A DNA stretch of 41,302 nt. Origin: Desulfobulbaceae bacterium. Its GTDB lineage: Bacteria > Desulfobacterota > Desulfobulbia > Desulfobulbales > Desulfocapsaceae. Below are positions 9,091-17,476 of this stretch, in pieces (position 1 is the stretch's first letter; the number at the start of each line of letters is the position of its first letter). Where the stretch lies: assembly GCA_026988015.1 (NCBI GenBank), contig JALSMA010000057.1, forward strand, positions 1-41,302, read 5' to 3'. Below the pieces are notes generated by a model that was not told the origin of the DNA, searched no databases, and saw only the letters and a list, made by a program, of their open reading frames with translations. A program made the translations under genes and the position numbers.

Positions 9091-9831
9091 GTGGAAAAGA
9101 AAGCGTGGCAGAAAAAAGGGTTGGGACATAGACAACGCCTTCGGGATCGTTTTCTGGAGCGTGGACTGGGTGGTTTTTCAGATGCTGAAATCGTGGAGCT
9201 CCTGCTTTCCTTTGGAACTCCTCGAAGTGACTGTAAAGATCCGGCTCGAAAGGCTTTAACAGCCTTTGGCTGTCTTTCAGCCGTACTTGAGGAACCTCTA
9301 TCCTCCCTTCGTAAAATTGATGGTATCGGGCCCAAAAATGCTTTTGCCATTCACTTTATCCAGGCTGTTGCCAGGCGCTATTTGAGGGACCGGCTTCAGG
9401 GAAAGCGCTACCTGCATTCTTCATCCGAGGTGAGTGATTATCTACTTCACAGTATGCGGGGCCTGAAAAAAGAGGTTTTTACTGTGATATATCTTGATTC
9501 TTCTCACGCCATAATCGATACGGAAACGGTGGCTGAAGGGACGATTAATGTCAATACTGTGTATCCGCGGGAGTTGGTAAAGGGAGCTCTACAAAAAAAT
9601 GCGGCGGCAATGATTGTGGCACACAATCACCCCTCTGGCTCTCTGCAGCCTTCATCTCAGGATATGAAACTCACCAGGACCCTCTGCCTTCTCGGAAGAC
9701 TGATGCAGATTCAGGTTCTTGATCATATAATTATTGGTGATGGTAGTTTTTCTTTTGCAGACAAGGGACTTATGACTGATATAAGCACCCGGTGCCAGCA
9801 AACTATGGAGACTCTGCAGCAGGAGGAATAG
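9091..9831 (+). CDS. radC: RadC-family JAB-domain protein
   Basis: The 246-residue protein has an N-terminal helix-hairpin-helix-like region (GHRQRLRDRFLERGLGGFSD, then the KIDGIGPKNA hairpin near 75) and a C-terminal JAB/MPN metalloprotease-like domain. The metal motif is complete: a Glu in the AEGTINVN strand, AHNHPSG near 175 and the SSQD aspartate. RadC was once thought to be a DNA-repair protein, but that role is disputed and its activity is unknown. The start is a GTG with GGGAGG three bases upstream, a short spacer, 20 bases after gatB. Confidence 0.9.
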   Translation: MEKKAWQKKGLGHRQRLRDRFLERGLGGFSDAEIVELLLSFGTPRSDCKDPARKALTAFGCLSAVLEEPLSSLRKIDGIGPKNAFAIHFIQAVARRYLRDRLQGKRYLHSSSEVSDYLLHSMRGLKKEVFTVIYLDSSHAIIDTETVAEGTINVNTVYPRELVKGALQKNAAAMIVAHNHPSGSLQPSSQDMKLTRTLCLLGRLMQIQVLDHIIIGDGSFSFADKGLMTDISTRCQQTMETLQQEE

Positions 9832-9919
9832 TTCCCGGGGAACCAGCTTGTACCAACTTCGAAGTCGGGACCAGAGTGTGCCTTGTCTTCTCATCCTTTA
9901 TCCTCAGTTTCATAGTTAA

Positions 9920-11050
9920 ATGGCCACATCTCTCTATATTCACATTCCTTTTTGTACACGTAAGTGCAACTATTGTTCTTTTAACTCCTATTCGGGGCGT
10001 GAGACACTCCAGGAACGATATGTTGATGCCTTGTGTGTTGAGATGGCTAGGTTGCGGCCAGGTAGGGATACGGGACGTCTAGAGACTGTGTTTCTGGGAG
10101 GAGGGACACCTACTCTGCTATCTCATGGTCAATTGAGTAAGCTTTTTAGGTCATTGGTGTTTCATTTTCAGTTGGCAGATGATGTCGAATTGAGTATCGA
10201 GAGTAATCCGGGGACGGTGGATATTGAAAAGCTGCACCGTTTGAAGGAGTTAGGGGTGAATCGCCTCTCTTTTGGTGTTCAGTCTTTCAATGATGGTGAG
10301 CTGAAAGGTCTCGGGCGTGTCCATTCGGCAAAAGAGGCACAGTTTGCCGTGGAGATTGCGCGGCGGGCAGGGTTTACTAATATCAGCCTTGATCTCATGT
10401 ATGGCCTACCAGGGCAGACACCTGCGAGCTGGCGGGACAGTCTCGAAACGGCAGTCGCCCTGGGGGTAAACCATCTATCCCTGTATCAGCTCACAGTGGA
10501 GGAGAAAACACCGCTGGAGAGGATGCTGGCTGAGGGAACAAGAGTGTTGCCGGATGAGGAACTGTTTGCTGAGATGGATAGCATTACGGAGGATATCAGC
10601 GTACAGGCAGGGTTTGAGCAGTATGAGATATCAAATTATGCGAGAGAAGGCAGCTGCTGCCGGCATAATATCGTTTATTGGGAAAACGGTGAATATTACG
10701 GGGCTGGAGCTGGAGCGGTTTCTTTTCTTGAGAACAGGAGAAGTCGTAACGAAAATGACCCGCTAAGCTATTGCAATCTTATTGAAAACAGCAAAACAGT
10801 TATTATGGAGAGTGAAACGCTTACCAGGGATGCATCGTTCAGGGAAACTGTGATTATGGGACTCAGGATGCATCGCGGAGTGTCTGTTGCGTCGCTTGTA
10901 AAGCGTTATGGTATTGATCTTGAGCGTTATTATGGGGAAAGCCTCACCAGGATGATAAACGAAGATCTGCTTGTGCTGAAGGACCATATTCTTCAGCTGA
11001 CAAAAAGGGGTAGGGTTTTTGCTAACCTGGTCATGTCGGAACTGGTGTGA
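9920..11050 (+). CDS. hemW: Radical SAM haem chaperone HemW (HemN-like)
   Basis: The N-terminus has the radical-SAM cluster motif C12-x3-C16-x2-C19 in FCTRKCNYCSF, followed by the GGGTPTLL motif, ESNPGT and NRLSFGVQSFND, all typical of the HemN/HemW family. At 376 residues it matches HemW, which is shorter than true oxygen-independent coproporphyrinogen oxidase HemN and acts as a haem chaperone; HemN's extra N-terminal residues are absent. Haem supply fits the many c-type cytochromes encoded in the window. No clear ribosome-binding site precedes the ATG, so the start is chosen from the conserved SLYIHIPFC beginning. Confidence 0.9.
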   Translation: MATSLYIHIPFCTRKCNYCSFNSYSGRETLQERYVDALCVEMARLRPGRDTGRLETVFLGGGTPTLLSHGQLSKLFRSLVFHFQLADDVELSIESNPGTVDIEKLHRLKELGVNRLSFGVQSFNDGELKGLGRVHSAKEAQFAVEIARRAGFTNISLDLMYGLPGQTPASWRDSLETAVALGVNHLSLYQLTVEEKTPLERMLAEGTRVLPDEELFAEMDSITEDISVQAGFEQYEISNYAREGSCCRHNIVYWENGEYYGAGAGAVSFLENRRSRNENDPLSYCNLIENSKTVIMESETLTRDASFRETVIMGLRMHRGVSVASLVKRYGIDLERYYGESLTRMINEDLLVLKDHILQLTKRGRVFANLVMSELV

Positions 11051-11270
11051 AGTGGCTGCATCGGGTTCCCTGGAGAGCAGGTAAAAAGTTCCTGATTCAA
11101 TAGCAGGGAAGAATTGTGATCTCACGATATTTCCCCTTGCCGAGACGCCAGCAGGAATAACTAAGTGCTCCCTTTGTTGGAAAAAAATAAAACTCGTAAA
11201 GTTCTGTACATCCACACATTGTTTCAATATAATTAGGCAGCAGTTGGTATATTCTTCTTCAGCGGGACAA

Positions 11271-13703
11271 ATGACTAGATCTAAACCATTTTTTTTTAGA
11301 TGTGTTGCTTTGCTACTCTTGGCCGCAGTTGGTGTGTTTATAGTTATTCACAGTAATGCTATCAGGCGTCAGGTGCAGAGAGACCTGGAGAAACAGGCTC
11401 AGGTGGTGGCTCCTTCTTTGTGGAATCTGAGCCCGGCACAGTCGCAAAAATACATCAGTGTTGTAGCCGATCAGTATCAATATCACTCCCTGATAGTGAG
11501 AGATGACACTGGAGAGATATTTTCAAGGGCCGATGGGGCTCCTCTATCTGCAATGGGCAGAGTTTTTGACTCTGTAGGCCTTTTTCCGGTGAGCAGTTTT
11601 TCCACAGATATTGTCTTTAACGGGAATTCCATTGGAAGCATTGAGGTGGAATGGTACGATACATCTCTTTATGTGTATTTTTATGTTCTTGTTATAACAC
11701 TTCTTTTTGTCGTTATTCTTTATCTGTATAGTCGCCTGATCGGTATTAACCTGAAACTTGAAGAAACCGTTCGCCGCAGAACAGAAAAACTGCAGCACAG
11801 CGAAGCCAGGTTTAAGGCCATTTTGAACAATCATTACCAGCTCACCGGTCTCCTTGACCCGAATGGGGTTTTGCTATCAGCAAATCCTGCATCTCTTGCC
11901 ATGATACGGGAGGAGGAAGATGATATTGTGGGGCTTTCTTTTTGCGAATGTCCCTGGTGGGCTAAAAACAAAAAACTGAAAGGAAAGATTAAAGCAGCAG
12001 TTCGGGAGGCTCAGAAGGGAAATTTTGTTCGTTTTGAGGTGGAATTTGCAGATGAAACCGGAACAATGCGTACCATTGATCTTTCCCTGAAGCCTGTAGT
12101 CAATGATTCCGGTAAACTTATCTATATTGTCCCTGAAGGTCGTGACATCACTGATCTTAAAAACTCACAACGGGAAACCTTAAAGGAAAAATTATTCATT
12201 GATGCAGTAATAAAGAGTTTTCCGGGGATATTTTTCATTTATGATGATGAGTTTCGGCTCATTCGCTGGAATAAAAATCACGAGATAGAGACCGGATACA
12301 GTGCCGAAGAACTGCAGGGCAAAAGTATTCTCAGTCATTTTACTGCAGAGGATCGCGAAAAGGTAAGAGGTGCGCTTCAATCCTATGATCCACTCAATCC
12401 TTCAATGACCCTTGAACTCACTCCTGTCAACAAAGATGGCAGCACAAGACCCTACCTTTATCATGGCACCATGGTCCACATAGAGGGACGTCCTTATGTG
12501 ATCGGTACCGCTTTTGATATCAGTGAAAGAAAGGTGATGGAGGAGGAGTTGCAGCAGGCGCTGAAGATGGAAGCAATAGGTACCCTCGCCGGTGGCATAG
12601 CCCATGATTTCAACAATATCCTTGCCGCAATTCTTGGCTATACCGAACTGAGTAGAATGCTTGAGGCTGGAAAGAATCCCAAACTTGCAGGTTATCTTGC
12701 CAATATTAACAGCTCCACACTCAGGGCCAGGGATCTGGTTCAGCAGATTCTGACCTTCAGCAGGAAGGGGGAACAGGAGCGTGCTGTCCTTGAAGTATTG
12801 CCCCTGATCAAGGAAACCCTGAAAATGCTTCGCTCCATTATTCCTGCAAACATTATTATCAGGGAAAACCTGCAAAGTACAGATGCTGTGATCCTTGCCA
12901 ACCCAACTCAGATACATCAGCTGCTTATGAATCTGTGTACAAACGGGTACCAGGCCATAGGGTCTGACAATGGAACCATCTGCATCAGTCTGAAAAGTGT
13001 TATGCATAACGTACCAGACAGTGCGGATGGGGAGGTTACACCCTGTCTTCACCTGCAGGTTGCAGATGATGGTTGTGGGATGGACAGCGTGACTCTGGAG
13101 AAAATTTTTGATCCTTACTTTACCACCAAGGGAGTGCAGAAGGGGACCGGGCTTGGTTTGTCCCTGGTGCATGGCATCATAGAATCGCATGGAGGGACGA
13201 TAGCGGTGGAGAGCACTCCGGGCCAAGGAACAGTTTTTGACATCTATCTTCCCCTGGTTGACAGAACGGATGAGAAAAGGAGTCACCTGCAACAGCAGGC
13301 GACGGCAATCAGCAGTACCGAGTACCACCTGCTCTGTGTGGATGATGAAACAGCCATTCAGGATATATTTAAAGAGTATATCTCGGGGATGGGCTACAAA
13401 GTGACCTGTCTCAGTGATCCTGTTGCTGCACTGCATGAGCTGCAGCAGTATCCGGAAAAATTTGACTTACTGATAACAGATATGACCATGCCCCTGATGA
13501 CCGGACGGCAGCTTGCAGAAAAAATACTTTCCCTGAATCCTGATTTTCCAATAATTATCTGTACCGGATTCAGTGTGGAAATTGACAGGGAGCAGGCATT
13601 GGCCATAGGAATCAGAGAATATATAGAAAAGCCTGTTGATTTCAACAAACTTTCACAGGCAATCGGTCGGGTGCTGGAAGAGAATGACAAACAAACGCTA
13701 TAG
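11271..13703 (+). CDS. Hybrid histidine kinase with two PAS domains and receiver
   Basis: The protein is a membrane sensor of 810 residues. Transmembrane helices at about 10-28 and 135-155 enclose a small extracytoplasmic sensor. Two PAS domains follow (about 178-295 and 305-420), then a HisKA domain with the phosphoacceptor His445 in AGGIAHDFNNILA, an ATPase domain (N box near 545, DDGCGM and GTGLGLSLV), and a C-terminal receiver with the phospho-accepting Asp737 in LLITDMTMP. This HDFNN-type kinase class often acts on sigma-54 activators or through its own receiver. I chose the ATG at 11271 because AGCGGGA precedes it; a TTG at 11244 would add nine residues. Its 3' end overlaps the next gene, which encodes a periplasmic binding protein, so the two probably form one sensory unit. 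Confidence 0.92.
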   Translation: MTRSKPFFFRCVALLLLAAVGVFIVIHSNAIRRQVQRDLEKQAQVVAPSLWNLSPAQSQKYISVVADQYQYHSLIVRDDTGEIFSRADGAPLSAMGRVFDSVGLFPVSSFSTDIVFNGNSIGSIEVEWYDTSLYVYFYVLVITLLFVVILYLYSRLIGINLKLEETVRRRTEKLQHSEARFKAILNNHYQLTGLLDPNGVLLSANPASLAMIREEEDDIVGLSFCECPWWAKNKKLKGKIKAAVREAQKGNFVRFEVEFADETGTMRTIDLSLKPVVNDSGKLIYIVPEGRDITDLKNSQRETLKEKLFIDAVIKSFPGIFFIYDDEFRLIRWNKNHEIETGYSAEELQGKSILSHFTAEDREKVRGALQSYDPLNPSMTLELTPVNKDGSTRPYLYHGTMVHIEGRPYVIGTAFDISERKVMEEELQQALKMEAIGTLAGGIAHDFNNILAAILGYTELSRMLEAGKNPKLAGYLANINSSTLRARDLVQQILTFSRKGEQERAVLEVLPLIKETLKMLRSIIPANIIIRENLQSTDAVILANPTQIHQLLMNLCTNGYQAIGSDNGTICISLKSVMHNVPDSADGEVTPCLHLQVADDGCGMDSVTLEKIFDPYFTTKGVQKGTGLGLSLVHGIIESHGGTIAVESTPGQGTVFDIYLPLVDRTDEKRSHLQQQATAISSTEYHLLCVDDETAIQDIFKEYISGMGYKVTCLSDPVAALHELQQYPEKFDLLITDMTMPLMTGRQLAEKILSLNPDFPIIICTGFSVEIDREQALAIGIREYIEKPVDFNKLSQAIGRVLEENDKQTL

Positions 13704-14835
13704 TATTCTATTGTTTCTTTTATGGGCAGGGATCTCTTTTTTTCCTCAGGTTTGTATCGGGGGGGAGGGGAAGTTGCAAGTGACCTTTATTGCCATATCC
13801 ACACCAGAGGAAAAATTCTGGGGAAGTATCATTTCCATGGCACAGGCGGCTGCTGATGATCTCGATATCGACCTTGAAATTCTGTATGCCGAGCGAAACC
13901 ATATCGAAGCAGTGGAGCTTGCCCGGGAGGTGAGTAACCGTGTTGAAAAGCCTGATTATCTCATTGTTGTCGGTGAAAAGAGGATCGGAGGAAAATCACT
14001 GGCATTGGCTCAGAAGGCTGGTATTGATACCATGCTTTTTGGTGACCTCACAGAGGGAGAGAAACGACAGTTTGGCCGGCCTCGTCAACAGTTCAGTCAC
14101 TGGATTGGCAGTCGGAGTGTGGATGATTTTTGCCTGGGGAGAGAAGCTGCACTTGCCATCATTAGCCGGGGATTTCGACAGGAAATGACTGATAATGAAG
14201 GATTTCTGAACTTAATTGCCTTAGCTGGGGTTGAGGCTACTGTATTTGGTGACAGACGGGTACGCGGGCTACTTGATGCGCTTCAGGATGACAGAAAGAC
14301 CCGTCTTCTTCAGGTGGTTCCTACAGATCTTACAGAGGAGGATGGCTACCGGATCACCAAGGGGTTATATCATCGTTATGAGACGCGGTTTGGCAAGAAA
14401 ATTGGAGCCATCTGGGCTGCCAACAGTCAACTGGCCCTTGGGAGTATCAGGGCGACAAGGGAGATGGGTTTGGCTGCTGGTGAGGATTTTGTTGTCTCTG
14501 GTATCGGCTGGGAGCCGGAGGCCCTTGAAGGTATTGCTGCTGGTGATCTGCTCACGGTGAACGGGGGCCATTTTGCCGATCTGGCCTGGATTCTGGTGAT
14601 GCTCTACGACTATCATCATGGCATTGATTTTATAGATGATGACAGCAGTGGCGGCAGTTACTCTCTGAACCGGGAGAACCTGGATGCGTATCTACAGCTG
14701 TTTGGGTCCGGAGACTGGCAGCAGATCGATTTCACCCGTTTTTCCAAAGTACTCTCTCCTGAAATAAATGTTTATAACCTTAATTTTGATGGTATCATGG
14801 CGCAGTTTGCAGAGGGCTCCAAGATACTCTACTAA
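13684..14835 (+). CDS. Periplasmic sugar-binding-like protein, sensor partner
   Basis: The 383-residue protein has a hydrophobic signal peptide at about 7-25 and then a type I periplasmic binding fold like ribose-binding protein or LuxP: VTFIAISTPEEKFWGSII at the start of the first lobe, PDYLIVVGEK, a central hinge region, and the IGAIWAANSQLALGSIRA segment of the second lobe. No ABC permease or ATPase is adjacent. It starts 20 bases before the kinase stop, so translation is coupled. LuxP-LuxQ and similar pairs suggest that the loaded protein signals through the kinase. The ligand cannot be read from the sequence. Confidence 0.8.
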   Translation: MTNKRYSILLFLLWAGISFFPQVCIGGEGKLQVTFIAISTPEEKFWGSIISMAQAAADDLDIDLEILYAERNHIEAVELAREVSNRVEKPDYLIVVGEKRIGGKSLALAQKAGIDTMLFGDLTEGEKRQFGRPRQQFSHWIGSRSVDDFCLGREAALAIISRGFRQEMTDNEGFLNLIALAGVEATVFGDRRVRGLLDALQDDRKTRLLQVVPTDLTEEDGYRITKGLYHRYETRFGKKIGAIWAANSQLALGSIRATREMGLAAGEDFVVSGIGWEPEALEGIAAGDLLTVNGGHFADLAWILVMLYDYHHGIDFIDDDSSGGSYSLNRENLDAYLQLFGSGDWQQIDFTRFSKVLSPEINVYNLNFDGIMAQFAEGSKILY

Positions 14836-14889
14836 TTCTCGGTTGTTTTATTTTTGTTTCTGTTCCCGGTTCCGGGGAATTACTCTTTT

Positions 14890-14925
14890 ATGGTCACCCA
14901 TTGACAATATGGTCACTTATGTGAC
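14890..14925. repeat. ATGGTCAC direct repeats and inverted GTGAC
   Basis: ATGGTCAC occurs at 14890-14897 and 14909-14916, 19 bases apart (near two helical turns). The second copy forms an inverted pair GTCAC-TTAT-GTGAC at 14912-14925. It lies between the binding-protein gene and nifV, upstream of the sigma-54 promoter, and could be an activator or repressor site. Confidence 0.35.
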
Positions 14926-15029
14926 AAAAACGAATATTAATGGAGGGTCGTGGTGTTGGCGTTGGGTGTTTCTTCTGTTGATGTCCAGGGTAATATATTG
15001 AATTTATAGTGTAAAAAAAATAATTATTC

Positions 15030-15045
15030 TGGCATGGTGTTCGCT
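15030..15045 (+). promoter_or_regulatory. Sigma-54 promoter of nifV
   Basis: TGGCATGGTGTTCGCT matches the -24/-12 consensus TGGCACG-N4-TTGCW at ten of twelve defined positions and keeps the invariant GG and GC ten bases apart. The expected transcription start is about 30 bases upstream of the nifV start codon. No perfect TGT-N10-ACA NifA site was found upstream; TGT-N10-ATA near 14990 is one base off. Confidence 0.75.
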
Positions 15046-15087
15046 ATTCTCTTTTTGCACAGTCTTTATTACAGAGGAGAAGGAGCA

Positions 15088-16233
15088 GTGAATAGCAATG
15101 CGAAGCATTTAGCCAAGGTTATTGATACAACGCTGAGGGAGGGGGAACAGAGTCCCGGGCTGCATTTTGATGTCGAGCTAAAGAGAGAGATCCTGAAGGG
15201 GTTGGTTGAACTCGGTGTTGATGAGATCGAACTGGGGATAGCAGTAAGGGAAAACGGTTCTCTTAAAGAGCTTGCAGAATACGTTCACGCGGTGTATCCA
15301 GGGCAGAATTTTTCCCTGTGGTGTCGTTGTCTGCAGGAAGATATAGACTTTGGGACCTCTTTGAAACCGGATTGCCTGGCCCTGTCAATCCCTGCATCGG
15401 ATCTTCATCTTCAGAAAAAGCTGGGCAGAGACAGAAAATGGGCTGTGGAACGGCTCAGGGAATCGGTATGCCGCACCTTGGAATCAGGGGTTTCCCGGGT
15501 GGCTGTCGGGTTGGAGGATGCAAGCCGTGCTGATCCTGATTTTATCCTGGAACTTGCCCATGCAGCCCGTGAATCTGGGGCTTTTCGGCTCCGTCTTGCT
15601 GATACGGTTGGAATTGCGACACCAGCGATGATTGGTGGGATGCTTGCAGGGGTGCAAGAGGTGGGGATTGAACTTGGAGTGCATTGTCACAATGATTTTG
15701 GAATGGCCACAGCTAACACCATCACAGCTTTTGAGAAGGGTGCGCTGTGGGGTGATGTCACTATCCTTGGTCTTGGTGAGCGAACCGGTAACAGTAGGTT
15801 GGAGGAGGTGCTTTCCTATCTGGTGCTGCAGAGAGGGAGCGAACGGTATGATCTCCAGGAGATGGTGCAGTTGTGCCGGAATCTTTCTCGAAAGTTGAAA
15901 CGTGAGATCGTCCCTTGCCAGCCCATAATAGGAGAGGAAATTTTTTCCTGCGAAACCGGAATGCACCTCCAGGGGCTTCTGGCTGATCCCGCAACCTATG
16001 AACCTTTTAATCCGGAAAGGGTTGGTGCCAGGAGATCTCTTCTTATTGGAGCGCAGACGGGCCGACATGCTATTGCCTCTGTTTTTGATCGTCTGGGCCT
16101 GGTGCGACCGTCGGCACAAATGTTGAAGGAACTCACCAACCTGGTCCGGCGGGTGGCCAGGCAGCGGCAATCTTTTTTAAATGACCATGAAGTAGTGGCA
16201 CTGTTCAGTTGCCATTTTACCAAGCAGTCCTGA
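15088..16233 (+). CDS. nifV: Homocitrate synthase NifV
   Basis: NifV condenses acetyl-CoA with 2-oxoglutarate to make homocitrate, the organic ligand of the nitrogenase iron-molybdenum cofactor. The DRE-TIM barrel motif appears as IDTTLREGEQSPG at the start, with metal-binding HCHNDFGMA near 200 and the GLGERTGNSRLEE signature near 235. At 381 residues it is the short NifV form without the LeuA regulatory domain. The chosen GTG has GGAGAAGGAG immediately upstream; a longer frame would add 18 poorly conserved residues and start inside the promoter. The sigma-54 promoter just upstream and the neighbouring nif and mod genes support NifV over isopropylmalate synthase. Confidence 0.93.
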   Translation: MNSNAKHLAKVIDTTLREGEQSPGLHFDVELKREILKGLVELGVDEIELGIAVRENGSLKELAEYVHAVYPGQNFSLWCRCLQEDIDFGTSLKPDCLALSIPASDLHLQKKLGRDRKWAVERLRESVCRTLESGVSRVAVGLEDASRADPDFILELAHAARESGAFRLRLADTVGIATPAMIGGMLAGVQEVGIELGVHCHNDFGMATANTITAFEKGALWGDVTILGLGERTGNSRLEEVLSYLVLQRGSERYDLQEMVQLCRNLSRKLKREIVPCQPIIGEEIFSCETGMHLQGLLADPATYEPFNPERVGARRSLLIGAQTGRHAIASVFDRLGLVRPSAQMLKELTNLVRRVARQRQSFLNDHEVVALFSCHFTKQS

Positions 16234-16330
16234 TTAATACCTGTTCATTGAAGGATTTTTCCGTAGCTCTTTGTTGATGCTAAGAGTTTTACCATTGAAA
16301 TATCAACTATATGCGTCTCAGTGACATTTC

Positions 16331-16435
16331 CTGCGTGATGTTTACAGTAAAACTTTTCACGCTCATCTGGCCCTTGCGGAAACCTTTGTCTTTGCTGCCG
16401 AAATTGCAGATATTCTTCCACCCAGGAAGAGATAA
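16331..16435 (+). pseudogene. Relic of dihydrolipoamide dehydrogenase C-terminus (lpd-like)
   Basis: A 34-codon open end reads LRDVYSKTFHAHLALAET and ends in DILPPRKR before a stop. The HAHLALAET stretch resembles the C-terminal active-site region of dihydrolipoamide dehydrogenases (usually HAHPTLSE or similar). Nothing recognisable of the remaining 400 or so residues is present upstream in the window. It lies 25 bases before the gcvT relic, and Lpd is the L-protein of the glycine cleavage system, which strengthens the reading. The assignment is tentative. Confidence 0.4.
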
Positions 16436-16459
16436 GTCCTGAACCCTATGGAAACCGAT

Positions 16460-16730
16460 ATGAGCACGCTTCACCGGACAATATTTCTTTGAACAGCATC
16501 AGCAACTGGGTGCAAAACTTGTTGAATTTGGCGGTTGGGAAATGCCGATACAGTATCGGGACTGGATAATAGCAGAACATATGTTCATCCGGGAGTAAGC
16601 AGGCCTTTTCGATGTTTCTCACATGAGTAGGTTGGTGCTGAGGGGGCAGGGAAGTGTGACTTTTCTCCAGCATGTGTTGACCAATAATGCTGAGGCACTG
16701 TCTGTGGAGGAGATCCAGTATACTCTGACC
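16460..16730 (+). pseudogene. Decayed gcvT (glycine cleavage T-protein) fragment
   Basis: The ATG at 16460 begins MSTLHRTI as in aminomethyltransferase GcvT, then the frame shifts and continues [19 protein letters not shown] and [16 protein letters not shown] interrupts after FIRE, followed in frame by AGLFDVSHMSR and VTFLQHVLTNNAEALS. Similarity stops near residue 95 at IQYTL. GcvT normally has about 360 residues, so this is a truncated remnant with a frameshift and a stop codon. It fills most of the space between convergent nifV and modC. Loss here may date from insertion of the nif-mod block beside a glycine-cleavage locus, which is inference. Confidence 0.85.
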
Positions 16731-16744
16731 CCCTCACTACTCTC

Positions 16745-17476
16745 TTAAGCTGTTGATGACAATTTTTCTACTGGGTCCGATTCCAGCCAGTGGCGAGGTG
16801 CAACTCTATCAATGGCTGGGAGGACTATGGCCTGAAAACGCTGCAACCAGTCCTCACTTCTTTTACCATCTTCCACTGCAACTATCTGGTCACTGAGAAC
16901 TGCTGCTTCCTGTACATCATGGGTCACCAGGATGATGGGGATATTGAGCTGTTTTTTGATGTTCAGTATAGTCTGCTGCAGGGAGTGTCTGGTCTTGATG
17001 TCAAGCGCCGAAAAGGGCTCATCTAGAAGGAGCATCTCGGGTTCTGAGGCTAGTGCCTGAGCCAGTGCTGCCCGTTGTCGTTCGCCGCCTGAGACGTGGG
17101 CAGGTTTTTTAGAACTGAGGTGGCTGATCTCCATAAGTTCAAGCAGAGGAGTTACCAAGGAAGGATTTATGCAGCCAAAGGCCACATTTTTGTACACGCT
17201 CAGGTGCGGAAAGAGGCTGGCTTCCTGAAACACATATCCCAGCTTTCTGCTGCGCGGTTCCAGGTAGATATTTTTGCTGCTGTCAAGGAGGGTTTTTGAT
17301 CCAAGCACAACTGTTCCAGAATCAGGCTTGTCGAGGCCGGCCAGGATACGGATGATGGTGGTTTTCCCTGATCCTGATGGTCCTGCAAGGGTCAGTAACT
17401 CTCCTGCCGGACATGAAAATGTCAGGTTAAGGTCGAAGTGGGCCAGTTTTTTGGTGATTATTGCATTAAGCAGCAT
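16745..17476 (-). CDS. modC: Molybdate ABC transporter ATPase ModC
   Basis: This is the ATP-hydrolysing subunit of the molybdate importer. Walker A is GPSGSGKTT near residue 33, the Q-loop is YVFQEASLFPHL, the ABC signature is VSGGERQRAALAQALA and Walker B is LLLDEPFSALD, followed by the H-loop VTHD. It ends at 243 residues and so lacks the C-terminal molybdate-binding (MOP/TOBE) domain present in classical ModC of about 350 residues. It overlaps modB by 11 bases and is the last gene of the operon. Specificity for molybdate is inferred from the neighbours. Confidence 0.9.
   Translation of the reverse strand: MLLNAIITKKLAHFDLNLTFSCPAGELLTLAGPSGSGKTTIIRILAGLDKPDSGTVVLGSKTLLDSSKNIYLEPRSRKLGYVFQEASLFPHLSVYKNVAFGCINPSLVTPLLELMEISHLSSKKPAHVSGGERQRAALAQALASEPEMLLLDEPFSALDIKTRHSLQQTILNIKKQLNIPIILVTHDVQEAAVLSDQIVAVEDGKRSEDWLQRFQAIVLPAIDRVAPRHWLESDPVEKLSSTA

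Noticed and set aside
9829-9845. Palindrome GTTCCCGGGGAAC after radC as a terminator
   Set aside because: The loop is too small to fold and no T-run follows.
12402-13436. Long minus-strand frame of 344 residues
   Set aside because: It runs opposite the kinase and ATPase domains of the hybrid kinase, which have clear motifs; no motif in the reverse frame.
15484-16170. Minus-strand frame of 228 residues
   Set aside because: Opposite nifV, whose family motifs are unambiguous.
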